DNA from: Candidatus Parcubacteria bacterium
GTDB lineage: Bacteria > Patescibacteriota > Patescibacteriia > UBA1558 > GWA2-36-10
Assembly (NCBI GenBank): GCA_018669975.1
Contig: JABHSK010000009.1
Span: 1-51,126, forward strand
Direction of reading: 5' to 3'
Length of the DNA: 51,126 nt
A program made the translations under genes and the position numbers. The notes beneath the pieces were generated by a model. The model searched no databases and was not told the origin of the DNA. It saw only the letters and a list, made by a program, of their open reading frames with translations. The stretch's first letter is position 1. Each line of letters opens with the position of its first letter. Positions 17,543 through 27,072 of this stretch are shown in pieces.

Positions 17543-17548
17543 ATAAAA

Positions 17549-17577
17549 ATTCTATAAGAAGCTGTCTAGCTTGTCAA
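17549..17577 (-). promoter_or_regulatory. Promoter giving a leaderless GT-C/queH/queA mRNA
   Basis: TTGACA (17572-17577), a 17-base spacer and TAGAAT (17549-17554) on the - strand, ending 6 bases before ATG 17540-17542. The -35 lies next to the terminator of the upstream gene. Confidence 0.8.
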
Positions 17578-17607
17578 AATAAAAAGAGTCGTTGCTGTTG
17601 CAACGAC
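17578..17607 (-). terminator. Intrinsic terminator of the 183-aa gene
   Basis: GTCGTTG / CAACGAC stem (17588-17594 with 17601-17607) followed on the - strand by CTTTTTATTTT. Confidence 0.8.
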
Positions 17608-17617
17608 CCATAATATT

Positions 17618-18169
17618 CTATCCTTCCTGCGGTGCAGGCGGTTGTGACACATCCGTGTCAACGCTCCGCATACCAGCAGTAGTGGCATCCTTGATGCCAG
17701 TAGCAGCGTCCTTCATATCGGACAAGCTTACACGAGCCTCTTCGTCAATATCATCTCCCAAGGCTACTGCCTCATCCAATACCTTAAGGAGCGCGCCAAG
17801 ATTGTCCAATAAATCCATCTGCAGAGCCCTCATCATTTCATCGGGAACACGCTGATAGCGATCAGTAACATACTCTTCCCAATTTTCCAAGGTAGGCTGC
17901 TCGAGCATATTAGGACGACTGTCCTTTACTTCTTGCATCAGTCCGATGTCAAAAGCCAGGTCACGGGCATCATAGAAATCCAGGGGTATCCTCTGGCCAT
18001 CTTCGGTAAACATTACCAAAAAGTTGGTGGTTTCCAACATCTGCCAGCTGGTACCTTGATCTAGAATGTCCATGATTGTTGCCCAAAACTGCTTGAAAGC
18101 TGCCGGAAAATTACTGTGAGCTCCTTTTTCCTCGAGTCCAACTGTGACTGAAAAAACTGTCTTCGGCAT
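17618..18169 (-). CDS. Unknown acidic protein, 183 aa
   Basis: I do not recognise the family. The ATG at 18169 has a clear AAGGAG site. The N-terminal ~70 residues look alpha/beta (VFSVTVGLEEKG ... NFLVMFTEDGQRIPLDFYDARDL); the rest is helical and acidic, ending in a flexible tail rich in T, D and P. There is no signal peptide or membrane segment, so a cytoplasmic location is likely. It belongs to the GC-richer, Shine-Dalgarno-bearing class of single genes in this window. It is followed by its own terminator. Confidence 0.6.
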   Translation of the reverse strand: MPKTVFSVTVGLEEKGAHSNFPAAFKQFWATIMDILDQGTSWQMLETTNFLVMFTEDGQRIPLDFYDARDLAFDIGLMQEVKDSRPNMLEQPTLENWEEYVTDRYQRVPDEMMRALQMDLLDNLGALLKVLDEAVALGDDIDEEARVSLSDMKDAATGIKDATTAGMRSVDTDVSQPPAPQEG

Positions 18170-18279
18170 TAGAATTACTCCTTGCTTGGGTTTTGTAATG
18201 ATGAACTAATATACTACGAATCATATAAAATGTACTTAGACTTCCAGTGAAGTTAACAAAAAAAAATAATAGTGTCAAA

Positions 18280-18311
18280 TAGAAAACGCGCCCCGTTTAT
18301 AGCGGGGCGCG
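18280..18311 (-). terminator. Intrinsic terminator of ruvB
   Basis: CGCGCCCCG / CGGGGCGCG stem (18287-18295 with 18303-18311) then TTTTCTATTT on the - strand. Confidence 0.9.
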
Positions 18312-18321
18312 CTAAAATATA

Positions 18322-19338
18322 TTAAAACAATTTACTATCTTTTGGCTTTTCAACCTCTAAATAGTCATAAGTCTTCTCAGTAGCCACCCTACCCTTAGAG
18401 GTTCTAGACAAAAACCCTAACTGCATCAAGTATGGTTCGAATATCTCTTCAATGGTGCCGGCCTCTTCCTGGACCGCTGCTGCTAAAGTGCCTAAACCAA
18501 CTGGCCCACCAGAAAAATTATCTACTATAGCCTTGAGTAACCTTCTATCTAAATCATCTAAACCGTGTTTATCAATGGCCATCAATTCTAAAGCCTGATT
18601 AGTTAGGTCTAATGACACATCTCCGTTACTCTTAACTTGAGCATAATCTCTAACCCTCTTAAGAATACGATTAGCTATCCTTGGGGTAGCTCTACTACGA
18701 CTAGCTATCTCATCACTGGATTGTTGATCCATGCTAATACTTAAAATATCCGCTGAACGTCTTACTATACTAGACAATTCTTGATCATTATAAAAATTCA
18801 GTCTAAAGGTAACGCCAAATCTATCCCTAAGTGGTGAAGAAATTAAATTATATCTAGTGGTAGCACCGATGATAGTAAACTTTGGTAAATCCAAACGCAA
18901 GATCTGAGCTGAAGGACCTTTGCCTAAAATAATGTCTAAAGCAAAATCTTCCATGGCCGGATAAAGAACCTCTTCAATAGTTTTATTCAATCTGTGTATC
19001 TCATCAATAAATAGAATGTCACCATCTTGTAGATTAGTGATGATGGCTGCTAGATCTCCTGCCTTAGAAATAGCTGGCCCAGATGTAACCTTTATACCCA
19101 CACCCATTTCTTTAGCTATAATATGAGCTAAAGTAGTTTTACCTAAACCCGGGGGTCCAAAAAGCAACACATGATCCAGCGCTTCCTTCCTTTCCTGGGC
19201 AGCCCTAAGAACAATATCTAAATTAGCCTTGACCTGTTCTTGTCCAACATAGTCCCCTAATTTTTGTGGACGTAAAGTCAAATCCCAAGTTTTGTCAGTA
19301 TTTTGCTCTTGAGCTGATGTTATTCTCTCTTCTTCCAT
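18322..19338 (-). CDS. ruvB: Holliday junction branch-migration ATPase RuvB
   Basis: 338 aa, the normal RuvB length. Visible are [12 protein letters not shown], Walker [10 protein letters not shown] (residues 61-69), Walker [13 protein letters not shown] (109-119), sensor 1 IIGATTR and the arginine-finger region SPLRDRFG, followed by the winged-helix C-terminus ([16 protein letters not shown] ... [13 protein letters not shown]). RuvB hexamers drive branch migration together with RuvA; ruvA and ruvC are not in this window. No Shine-Dalgarno; GATAAT lies 12 bases before ATG, consistent with a very short leader. Confidence 0.97.
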   Translation of the reverse strand: MEEERITSAQEQNTDKTWDLTLRPQKLGDYVGQEQVKANLDIVLRAAQERKEALDHVLLFGPPGLGKTTLAHIIAKEMGVGIKVTSGPAISKAGDLAAIITNLQDGDILFIDEIHRLNKTIEEVLYPAMEDFALDIILGKGPSAQILRLDLPKFTIIGATTRYNLISSPLRDRFGVTFRLNFYNDQELSSIVRRSADILSISMDQQSSDEIASRSRATPRIANRILKRVRDYAQVKSNGDVSLDLTNQALELMAIDKHGLDDLDRRLLKAIVDNFSGGPVGLGTLAAAVQEEAGTIEEIFEPYLMQLGFLSRTSKGRVATEKTYDYLEVEKPKDSKLF

Positions 19339-19379
19339 AGTATTTAAAAGATTATCATCAAATTTAGATATTTACAAGG

Positions 19380-19407
19380 AATCAAAAAATCCCGCCGTAG
19401 CGGGATT
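19380..19407 (-). terminator. Intrinsic terminator of gyrA
   Basis: AATCCCGC / GCGGGATT stem with a CGTA loop, followed by TTTTTTGAT on the - strand. Confidence 0.88.
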
Positions 19408-19410
19408 CTT

Positions 19411-21933
19411 TTATATAAATGTTACTGAGGATACAGTATCGCCCTCATCTTTAAATCTCATCAAACGTACACCTTGAGTAGCGCGCCCCAACACATTAAC
19501 TGCCTTAATAGGTAAACGGATAACCTGCCCATTCTTAGAAATAATAATAATATCCTCATCTTCCCCTTTACTGCTAACAATCTTAGCTGAAGCTACATTG
19601 CCAGTTTTAGCAGTCACCTGGGCTGTCTTAATGCCAGAACCACCACGGCCCTGTACTTTATAGGCGGCCAACTTAGTACGCTTACCAAAACCATTGTCTG
19701 TAACTATTAAGAATTGCTCCTCTTTGGATGCCTTGCCATCAGGAATCAAATCCACTCCCACCAACTGATCATCCTTCTTTAGCTTCATAGCTCTAACGCC
19801 AGAAGCAGACCTGCCCATAGCTCTAACGTTTTTTTCTTTAAACCTTATAGACTGCCCTTTAACAGTAGCCAACATAATATCATCTTTACCGGAAGAAGGT
19901 CTGACCCAGTTTAAAATATCATCTTTCTTTAATTTTATTGCTATCAAGCCTGAGCGGCGAACATTCTTAAATTGTTCAACTTCTACCCTCTTAATAACAC
20001 CCCCTTTGGTGACCATAACAAAATATTTAAAGGCGTTAAAATCCTCACTCTGCAGAATAGAAGAAATCTTTTCTTCTGGAGATAATTGTAAAAAGTTAAC
20101 TATATTTTGTCCTTTGGCAGTTCTGGATTGTTGAGGCACCTCATAGGCTTTAAGTTGAAAAACTCTACCCTTGGTAGTAAAAAACATCAACTCTGCATGC
20201 GTATTGGTAGAGAAAAATAACTGCACCTGATCCTGTTCCTTGGTAGTTAACCCCATCACTCCTTTACCACCACGGCCCTGGGTCTTAAATAATTCGGCAG
20301 ACACTCTTTTGATATAACCATCGTGAGTCATGGCAATTATTGTCTGCTCGTTCGGTATCAAGTCTTTGGCCGTCATCTGACCAATAGCTGTCTTGACGAC
20401 CCTAGTCTTTCTGTCATCGGCAAATTTATCCCTCAATGCAGCTAGCTCTTCTTTAATAATATTTAAAACCTTGAGCTTACTCTTAAGGATGGTTGTTAAT
20501 TGTTTAATTAATTTTAATTTTTCTTTGAGCTCATCCTCTAGTCTCTTTCTTTCCATGTTAGCTAGGCTCTGCAACTTCATTTCCAAAATGGCCACTGCCT
20601 GTCTTTCAGTCAATTTAAATTTCTTCATTAAATTAGCCTTGGCCACTTCTTTGTCTTTGGATGCCCTAATAGTCTTAATAACAGCATCAATTTTATCTAG
20701 AGCCTTTTTTAAGCCTTCTAAAATATGCGCTCTGTCTTTAGCTTTGTCTAACTCAAACTGAGTACGTTTAACAACCACATTCTGTCTGTGTTTGATATAT
20801 TCTTCTAAGATAGATTTAAGATTAAGCACCCTTGGCTGAATACCATCCACTAGAGCTAACATGTTTACATGGAATTTCTCCTGTAACTGAGTATGTTTGT
20901 AAAGATTGTTTAAAATCTTATTAGGATAAGCATCTTTTTTCAGATCAACTACTACACGCACACCATCCTTGTCTGACTCATCACGCAAATCTTTAATGCC
21001 TTCTAATTTCTTATCCTTAACCAAATTAGCAATCTTTTCTAGTAAATTAGCTTTATTAACCTGATAAGGCACAGAAGAAACAATTATTTGATATTGCCCA
21101 TCTTTGGGTTCAATAATTTCTGCTTCACCCCTCATTACTATACCACCACGACCAGTAGCATATGCTGTCTTGATGTCCTCTATGTTATAAATTACACCAC
21201 CAGTTGGAAAATCTGGACCCTTAACTACAGCCATTAAATCTTCAATTGTAGTATTTGAATTCTCTACCAACATATTAATGGCATCAATCAATTCTCCCAA
21301 ATTATGTGGGGGAATATTAGTAGCCATACCAACAGCAATACCAGTAGTACCATTCAATAATAAATTTGGTAGCTTAGCTGGTAACACTTTTGGTTCTTTA
21401 TGTGAACCATCATAGTTAGGAACAAAATCAACTGTATTTTTTTCGATATCAAAAATAAGCTCCTCAGCTAGCGCCTGAAGCTTAGCCTCAGTATAACGCA
21501 TGGCCGCTGCACTATCACCGTCCATAGAACCAAAGTTACCTTGCCCATTGACCAAAGGATAGCGCATAGAAAAATCCTGTGCCATCCTAACCATAGAATC
21601 ATAAACAGCTGTATCACCGTGCGGATGATATTTACCCAAAACCTCACCAACTACAGTAGCTGATTTACGGAACTTAGCCGTATGTTTAAGACCAATAGTC
21701 CACATGGCATACAAAATACGTCTATGTACTGGCTTTAGACCATCCCTAACATCAGGCAAAGCACGAGAGATGATAACACTCATGGCATAATCTATATATG
21801 AACTCTCCATCTCTTCAACAATGGCCAAGGGCTCTACTTTTCCCCGATTATTAACTGACTCCACATTTGACTCAACAGACTTCTGATTAGTAGTCTTTTT
21901 TGGTCTAAAAGATTTTTTCTTCTTTAACGGCAT
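19411..21933 (-). CDS. gyrA: DNA gyrase subunit A
   Basis: 840 aa. The N-terminal breakage-reunion domain shows [45 protein letters not shown] and the active-site tyrosine Y147 in [11 protein letters not shown] coiled-coil tower follows, then a six-bladed pinwheel with the GyrA box QGRGGKGV, which distinguishes it from ParC. The residue matching E. coli Ser83 is Thr108, as in some naturally less quinolone-sensitive bacteria; the Asp87 position is kept. It wraps DNA and, with GyrB (not in this window), introduces negative supercoils. It follows two small genes with a 19-base gap and probably shares their promoter. No Shine-Dalgarno. Confidence 0.97.
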   Translation of the reverse strand: MPLKKKKSFRPKKTTNQKSVESNVESVNNRGKVEPLAIVEEMESSYIDYAMSVIISRALPDVRDGLKPVHRRILYAMWTIGLKHTAKFRKSATVVGEVLGKYHPHGDTAVYDSMVRMAQDFSMRYPLVNGQGNFGSMDGDSAAAMRYTEAKLQALAEELIFDIEKNTVDFVPNYDGSHKEPKVLPAKLPNLLLNGTTGIAVGMATNIPPHNLGELIDAINMLVENSNTTIEDLMAVVKGPDFPTGGVIYNIEDIKTAYATGRGGIVMRGEAEIIEPKDGQYQIIVSSVPYQVNKANLLEKIANLVKDKKLEGIKDLRDESDKDGVRVVVDLKKDAYPNKILNNLYKHTQLQEKFHVNMLALVDGIQPRVLNLKSILEEYIKHRQNVVVKRTQFELDKAKDRAHILEGLKKALDKIDAVIKTIRASKDKEVAKANLMKKFKLTERQAVAILEMKLQSLANMERKRLEDELKEKLKLIKQLTTILKSKLKVLNIIKEELAALRDKFADDRKTRVVKTAIGQMTAKDLIPNEQTIIAMTHDGYIKRVSAELFKTQGRGGKGVMGLTTKEQDQVQLFFSTNTHAELMFFTTKGRVFQLKAYEVPQQSRTAKGQNIVNFLQLSPEEKISSILQSEDFNAFKYFVMVTKGGVIKRVEVEQFKNVRRSGLIAIKLKKDDILNWVRPSSGKDDIMLATVKGQSIRFKEKNVRAMGRSASGVRAMKLKKDDQLVGVDLIPDGKASKEEQFLIVTDNGFGKRTKLAAYKVQGRGGSGIKTAQVTAKTGNVASAKIVSSKGEDEDIIIISKNGQVIRLPIKAVNVLGRATQGVRLMRFKDEGDTVSSVTFI

Positions 21934-21952
21934 AATATTTAAAAAGTTTTAA

Positions 21953-22471
21953 TTAATCTGCACAAATTTGTAGGATATCACCACCATCTTCAGCATAGAA
22001 TAGGCAACCCAACAAATCTTCATTGGGATGACAAAATGTGTTTCTAGCAAAATGACTTAATATCTCCCCATCTTTAGCATTATCCCAATCCTCATCGGAA
22101 ACTTCTACTAAACAAGAGGCTCCTTCTCCACAATCAAGAAAATCATTACACATATGATCGGTAGAGGTAGCTTGTCCAGATATATGAAGTTTAAAAGCGT
22201 CTACCACCGCATCTTGCCTGGCCTGACGCTTGAATTCGTCCTCTAATATACCTAGACGTATTAAACCTAAGTCCACACCATCCTTAATTTGTCCCATGAC
22301 TCCAGTAGCTTCTTGACTAAGTCCCTGCCAAAAAAAATTTTGATCAGCGGATCTATTATCTTTCTGCACTGGTAAAAAATTTAACCACTGCCAAAAAATA
22401 AAACCTAAAAAAATAACAACCAAGACAGCTAACAATAAAATTTTACCTTTGTCGTTGGTAGTAAAAATCAT
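21953..22471 (-). CDS. Membrane-anchored protein with cysteine-rich outer domain, unknown
   Basis: The 172-aa product has one N-terminal membrane helix (residues ~10-30, ILLLAVLVVIFLGFIFWQWL) after a short basic start, so the rest is likely outside the membrane. The C-terminal 70 residues hold seven cysteines (CNDFLDCGEGASCLVEV ... FCHPNEDLLGCLFY ... ICAD), suggesting disulfides or a metal site. No family is recognised. It overlaps the upstream MBL-like gene by 4 bases and precedes gyrA by 19, giving a three-gene operon. Confidence 0.65.
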   Translation of the reverse strand: MIFTTNDKGKILLLAVLVVIFLGFIFWQWLNFLPVQKDNRSADQNFFWQGLSQEATGVMGQIKDGVDLGLIRLGILEDEFKRQARQDAVVDAFKLHISGQATSTDHMCNDFLDCGEGASCLVEVSDEDWDNAKDGEILSHFARNTFCHPNEDLLGCLFYAEDGGDILQICAD

Positions 22472-23073
22472 TTCTTTGACTTCAATACTATTAATCTAAC
22501 CTCTTCTTCGAAGAGATCTTTCTTTTTAAGATTAAATTTATCAACTTCTTCTGCTTTAACTCCGAATTCTTTTACAAAATCTGTCACGTTATCTAGTTTT
22601 AGTTTACCACCACCATCTTTATGACAACTAGGAATTACTATCATCGGATCTATCTGACTAATCAATTTAACGGCTTCTTTACTGGTAGTAAAATCTCCAC
22701 CACCAACTGGTAAAATCAAAACATCTGCCCCACCTATTAATTCTAAATCCCCATTACTAATTTCCTGATGTCCAAATTCTCCTAGGAAGGCTATCTTAAT
22801 GTCATCAAAAATAACCAAATAAACTATACTATCGGAAATCTTATGACCATAAACAAAAACGTCACTGACCTCAAATTCTCCAGCTGAATCAATCACGAAA
22901 GCATCATTATTAAATTTGCTCTTGGTGACCTGCTTAGGATCTGAAAATAAAATAACCTCTGCCTTGCATTTACTAAATTTGGTCACATTATCCAAATTAT
23001 AAGGATTGAAAATCAGAGAACGGTGGCTATTTTGTAGTTTAAAATAGTTAAATCCGTACCACGAAATATTCAT
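22468..23073 (-). CDS. MBL-fold (UlaG-like) protein lacking the zinc motif
   Basis: 201 aa with the shape of small UlaG-like metallo-beta-lactamase-fold proteins: N-terminal ISWYGFNYFKLQ, DSAGEFEVSDVFVYG, IAFLGEFGH and ADVLILPVGGGDFTTSKEAVKL, then PSCHK. The zinc-binding HxHxDH segment, expected after a strand near residue 40, reads ILFSDPKQVTKS instead, so the hydrolase metal site is missing. It is probably a catalytically dead or repurposed member. It is the first gene of the operon leading to gyrA and is divergent from rpsA. Confidence 0.7.
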   Translation of the reverse strand: MNISWYGFNYFKLQNSHRSLIFNPYNLDNVTKFSKCKAEVILFSDPKQVTKSKFNNDAFVIDSAGEFEVSDVFVYGHKISDSIVYLVIFDDIKIAFLGEFGHQEISNGDLELIGGADVLILPVGGGDFTTSKEAVKLISQIDPMIVIPSCHKDGGGKLKLDNVTDFVKEFGVKAEEVDKFNLKKKDLFEEEVRLIVLKSKK

Positions 23074-23339
23074 ATTTTTGCTATTTTTACTTATCTTTTA
23101 AACATGCTAATTTTATCATAAAATCAACCTCTAGTAAAGCCTAAAATAGCCTAAAAACAGCCTAAAAAGGGGGCTTTTTTAACCATCAAAATGCTCTAGC
23201 CCTAGGGCTTGATTTTTTTTTAGATTTATGGTAATGTAAGGCGGCAATTAATCAATATCCAAGAGTATTTTGGATGCTTGTCTGGCTGGACAATATCAGA
23301 TTACGTCTAGTCAAGCGGGATAAAATTTAATAATTAATA
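23074..23339 (+). promoter_or_regulatory. Divergent intergenic region and structured rpsA leader
   Basis: Three AGCCTAAAA repeats start at 23138, 23148 and 23159 (10-11 base period). Two terminator-like elements on the + strand follow: AGCC / GGCT with a T run (23159-23180) and AGCCCTAGGGCT with eight T (23198-23220). A weak promoter (TTGATT 23209, TAATGT 23232) could give a ~100-base leader with two hairpins: ATCCAA/TTGGAT (23257-23275) and TTGTC/GACAA (23278-23293). No Shine-Dalgarno precedes the rpsA ATG. Confidence 0.45.
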
Positions 23340-24545
23340 ATGTCAGACGTAAAAACAAGTACCACACCACAAAACGTAATGGATGCTTTGCTACAAAAAG
23401 AAGATGCAATGCAGATTCCAAAGCTAGGTGATTTGGTAGAAGGTACTGTAATCAGTATCTCAAAAAATGAAATTTATGTAGATATCTCAGGCCTAACTAC
23501 TGGTATAATCCGTGGTCGAGAAATCTATGATGAGTCAGATGAATCATCAAATCTAAAAGTAGGTAATAAAGCTGCGGCTACGGTTGTCGGTTTAGACAAC
23601 GAAAATGGCTACATGGAACTTTCTTTCCGTGAAGCTGGTCATAAAAAAGCTTGGGACAACCTAGAAAAATTACATGGCGAAGGAGTCATTGTAGATAGTA
23701 AAGTTATTGACGCCAACAAGGGTGGGCTAATGGTTAAAATTGGTAACGTAATCGGATTTTTACCAGTATCACAGCTAACTATTGAACATTACCCAAGAAT
23801 TGAGGGTGGAGATAAAAATAAGATTTTGGCTCATTTGAAAAGTTTTGTAAATGAACTACTTAGAACTAAAATAATAGATGTCAACGAGAGAGAAGAAAAG
23901 TTGATCGTCTCTGAAAAAGCCGCTTGGGATGACAAGCAGAGAAAAGTTGTCTCTAAGTATAAAATCGGCGAAAAAATCAAAGGTAAAGTAACCGGAGTAG
24001 TAGACTTTGGTGCTTTTGTAGAATTCGGTGATAATCTAGAAGGCTTAGTACATATTTCTGAATTAGCTTGGCAGAGAATCGACAATCCACGTGATGTTAT
24101 CAAGGTTAATGATGTAGTTGATGCTGAAATCATTGATATTGAAGACACTAAAATTTCTCTATCTATAAAGAAACTAAAAACTGACCCTTGGGCAGAAGTT
24201 GCTAAGAAATACAAAGTTGGACAAACTGTTGAAGGTAAAGTATTAAAGGTTAATCCTTTTGGTGCTTTTGTAGAATTAGACAACGATATCCATGGTTTGG
24301 TTCATATCTCTGAATTAAGTGATAAAAAGGTTAGTGATCTAGATAGTTTAATCAACGTTGGCAAAGACTATGAATTCATTATTCTTAGTATAGAGCCAAA
24401 AAATCATCGTTTGGGCCTATCTCTAAAAGCTGCTGGTAAACCTATCAAAGAAGAAGTTAAGGAAGATAAAGACGAAGCTAAAAAGGAAGATGCTCCAGCT
24501 GAGACTAAGGAAAAAGTTGATACTAAAAAAGAAGATACAAAATAA
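23340..24545 (+). CDS. rpsA: Ribosomal protein S1
   Basis: 401 aa with four S1 (OB-fold) domains at roughly residues 28-98, 112-185, 207-273 and 290-360. The last two are the clearest repeats (GVVDFGAFVEFGDNLEGLVHISEL and VLKVNPFGAFVELDNDIHGLVHISEL). A charged K/E/D-rich tail ends the protein. S1 binds mRNA upstream of the start codon on the 30S subunit and helps translate mRNAs with weak or absent Shine-Dalgarno sites, which fits this genome. Its leader lacks a Shine-Dalgarno and contains hairpins, a set-up known in other bacteria for S1 autoregulation. ftsH follows 61 bases downstream. Confidence 0.95.
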   Translation: MSDVKTSTTPQNVMDALLQKEDAMQIPKLGDLVEGTVISISKNEIYVDISGLTTGIIRGREIYDESDESSNLKVGNKAAATVVGLDNENGYMELSFREAGHKKAWDNLEKLHGEGVIVDSKVIDANKGGLMVKIGNVIGFLPVSQLTIEHYPRIEGGDKNKILAHLKSFVNELLRTKIIDVNEREEKLIVSEKAAWDDKQRKVVSKYKIGEKIKGKVTGVVDFGAFVEFGDNLEGLVHISELAWQRIDNPRDVIKVNDVVDAEIIDIEDTKISLSIKKLKTDPWAEVAKKYKVGQTVEGKVLKVNPFGAFVELDNDIHGLVHISELSDKKVSDLDSLINVGKDYEFIILSIEPKNHRLGLSLKAAGKPIKEEVKEDKDEAKKEDAPAETKEKVDTKKEDTK

Positions 24546-24606
24546 CCTAAAGGGTTTATAAATTGTATACTTTGTATTACAATAAAATTGTAACTAAATA
24601 AAAACT

Positions 24607-26415
24607 ATGAAAGAAATCATCAAAAAATTTGCTATATTCTTTTTATTTCTTGCTATTATCGCATTCATTTTTAGCTTCTTCGGAACCGACTCAGAAGAAA
24701 GCAATGAAATAAGTATAGCCACTCTAATACAAGAGATTAATAGTGATGAAGTTGCTAAAATTGAAGTACAAGGCAATGTATTAGATATAACCCTGAAAAA
24801 CGAAGAACACCAGACTAGTAAAAAAGAAACTGGTGAACCTCTTAGTGATCTATTAAAAAACTATGATGTGTCAGCTGAAAAAATTGCAGCTATGGACATA
24901 AATGTTGGTGAGGAAGCAAATTCTGGCATGCTATGGACTACCATACTGCCTTTTCTGATACCTGGGTTATTTATCATAGCCTTAATCTGGTTTATGATGC
25001 GCCAAGTACAAGGTGTAAACAATAGGGCTATGACTTTTGGACAATCTGGAGCTAAGGTAGCTGATAGACAAAAACAGAAGTTTACATTTAACGATGTAGC
25101 TGGTGCTAAAGAAGCCAAAGAAGATTTATTTGAGATAGTAGAATTTTTAAAACATCCACAAAAATTTATTGCTATTGGTGCTAAAATACCAAAGGGCGTC
25201 TTATTATTAGGTGCGCCAGGTACTGGTAAAACTTTATTGGCTCGTGCTGTCTCCGGCGAAGCTAAGGGGCCTTTCTTCCATATTTCAGGTTCTGAATTTG
25301 TGGAAATGTTTGTAGGTGTGGGTGCTTCACGTGTTAGAGACTTATTTAAGAAAGCAAAGAAGTCTGCACCCTGCATTATCTTTATCGATGAAATAGACGC
25401 TGTCGGTAGACAACGTGGTGCCGGACTAGGCGGGTCTCATGATGAAAGGGAACAAACACTCAATCAAATTCTAGTTGAGATGGATGGCTTTGACAATCAA
25501 ACCAATATCATCGTTTTAGCAGCCACTAATCGTCCTGATGTACTAGATCCTGCACTACTTAGACCTGGTCGTTTTGATAGACAGGTAGTAATCGACTTGC
25601 CAGATATGAAAGATAGAGCAGCTATCTTGGGTATTCACGCCAAAGACAAGCCATTGGCCAAAAATGTTGACTTAAAGGTGGTAGCTCAGAGAACACCAGG
25701 ATTTTCTGGAGCTGATCTAGCCAACCTACTTAATGAGGCTGCTATTATGACTGCTAGAGATAACAAAAAAATAATTGAAGAAGAGACTGTTTTAAATGCT
25801 ATCGAAAGAGTATTATTGGGTCGTGAAAGAAAAAGTCATATCCTATCAGAAAAAGAAAAGAAAATTACTGCCTATCATGAAGCCGGACACGCTTTAGTTG
25901 CTCATATGTTACCTAACGCTGATCCAGTACACAAAGTTTCTATCATAGCTCGTGGTCGAGCAGCTGGTTACACTATTAGCCTTCCCAGGGAAGATAAAAA
26001 GATGCAAAGTTATTCTGACTTTATAGATAGCATGGCTGTATTACTAGGCGGCTATGCAGCTGAAAAAATATTTTTTGGTGAAGTAACAACAGGTGCCAGT
26101 AATGACTTGAAAAAAATAACCAACCTAGCTCGTCAAATAGTGACTCAATTTGGTATGGACGAGAAACTAGGTCCAAGAACTTTTGGACAAAAAGAAGAGA
26201 TGGTGTTCCTGGGTAAAGAAATACACGAGCGTCGTGATTATAGTGAAAAAACAGCCGAGGCTATTGACCAAGAAATATCTAATTACGTTGGACAAGCTTT
26301 AAAGACTGCCACCAAAACTATCTCTGAAGAAAAAGACAAAATGGAAAAAATTGTACAGATGCTAATAGATAAAGAAACTATAGAAAAAGAGGCTTTTGAA
26401 AAATTAATGTCTTAA
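24607..26415 (+). CDS. ftsH: ATP-dependent zinc metalloprotease FtsH
   Basis: 602 aa. TM1 covers residues ~9-27, a short outer domain follows, and TM2 lies near 103-125. The AAA+ module has Walker [11 protein letters not shown], Walker [17 protein letters not shown] and the second region of homology ([22 protein letters not shown]). The peptidase has HEAGHAL at residues 424-430 plus the downstream acidic ligand region ([10 protein letters not shown]). FtsH hexamers degrade misfolded membrane proteins and some regulators. No Shine-Dalgarno; its own promoter (TACAAT about 25 bases upstream) is possible. Confidence 0.97.
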   Translation: MKEIIKKFAIFFLFLAIIAFIFSFFGTDSEESNEISIATLIQEINSDEVAKIEVQGNVLDITLKNEEHQTSKKETGEPLSDLLKNYDVSAEKIAAMDINVGEEANSGMLWTTILPFLIPGLFIIALIWFMMRQVQGVNNRAMTFGQSGAKVADRQKQKFTFNDVAGAKEAKEDLFEIVEFLKHPQKFIAIGAKIPKGVLLLGAPGTGKTLLARAVSGEAKGPFFHISGSEFVEMFVGVGASRVRDLFKKAKKSAPCIIFIDEIDAVGRQRGAGLGGSHDEREQTLNQILVEMDGFDNQTNIIVLAATNRPDVLDPALLRPGRFDRQVVIDLPDMKDRAAILGIHAKDKPLAKNVDLKVVAQRTPGFSGADLANLLNEAAIMTARDNKKIIEEETVLNAIERVLLGRERKSHILSEKEKKITAYHEAGHALVAHMLPNADPVHKVSIIARGRAAGYTISLPREDKKMQSYSDFIDSMAVLLGGYAAEKIFFGEVTTGASNDLKKITNLARQIVTQFGMDEKLGPRTFGQKEEMVFLGKEIHERRDYSEKTAEAIDQEISNYVGQALKTATKTISEEKDKMEKIVQMLIDKETIEKEAFEKLMS

Positions 26416-26426
26416 AATATCAAACT

Positions 26427-26455
26427 CCCCGGTTCCAATCGGGGTTTTTGTTTTA
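26427..26455 (+). terminator. Intrinsic terminator of ftsH
   Basis: CCCCG (26427-26431) pairs with CGGGG (26440-26444), followed by TTTTTGTTTT. Confidence 0.8.
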
Positions 26456-26459
26456 TCAA

Positions 26460-26492
26460 AAAATAAAAATACCCACCCCTATTTAGGGTGGG
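26460..26492 (-). terminator. Intrinsic terminator of the 107-aa gene
   Basis: CCCACCC / GGGTGGG stem (26472-26478 with 26486-26492) followed on the - strand by TATTTTTATTTTTT. Confidence 0.85.
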
Positions 26493-26500
26493 CTTTAATA

Positions 26501-26824
26501 TTATTCTGCATCATGCCAAATAATGTCATCTTCACTGTCTACCCAGTAGGTCTTCTTGCTGACGGAGACCTTGGGACTGTGATTGTCATTTTCCAGTCGA
26601 GGCTGCTCGACCTTGTCATCAGCAATCAGCTGACGCAAGACTTCTTCGGCCTTGTCAGGAAACTCAATCCAGCTCTCAGTCCTATAATCAGTAATAACCT
26701 TTGTCCAGTCTGCTTCGTCAGCACAACGAGTGCCAGCAATAATCTTTTTCACATCTCCGATGAGCACGTCACCCCTGGCAATGTCAGCGACACAGAGACT
26801 AACGCTGAGTCCGATCTTAGGCAT
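26501..26824 (-). CDS. Unknown small acidic protein, 107 aa
   Basis: No family recognised. A strong AAGGAGAGG site lies before ATG 26824 and a perfect hairpin (GGGATG / CATCCC, 26847-26862) just upstream of it, which together support a real gene. The protein begins MPKIGLSVSLCVADIARGD, then an alpha/beta part with TKVITDYRTESWIEFPDKAEEVLRQL-like helix, and a hydrophilic acidic tail. No membrane segment. Like the cupin gene at 34879, its start is preceded by GGTAAGT. It belongs to the GC-richer single-gene class. Confidence 0.6.
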   Translation of the reverse strand: MPKIGLSVSLCVADIARGDVLIGDVKKIIAGTRCADEADWTKVITDYRTESWIEFPDKAEEVLRQLIADDKVEQPRLENDNHSPKVSVSKKTYWVDSEDDIIWHDAE

Positions 26825-26846
26825 TACTTACCTCTCCTTCTGTTTT

Positions 26847-26862
26847 GGGATGGTAACATCCC
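26847..26862 (-). promoter_or_regulatory. 5' UTR hairpin upstream of the Shine-Dalgarno
   Basis: Perfect 6-bp GGGATG / CATCCC stem with a 4-base loop. Similar in place to the hairpin before pilA. Confidence 0.5.
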
Positions 26863-27072
26863 TTGGTGAAATTAATAAACGGTTAACGATCATTAAAACT
26901 ATGAATATTAAACAGATTTTTACAAATTTATATAGTGAACACAGAATAAAAGAGATTAACATGCAGGTTATATTTTGTCAATTAAAGCACGCTGCTTTTA
27001 TTTTTTACGAAAATATTGTATAATATAGACGATTATAAAAATAAAAAGATAAACATAAATTAAAATAAAAAT

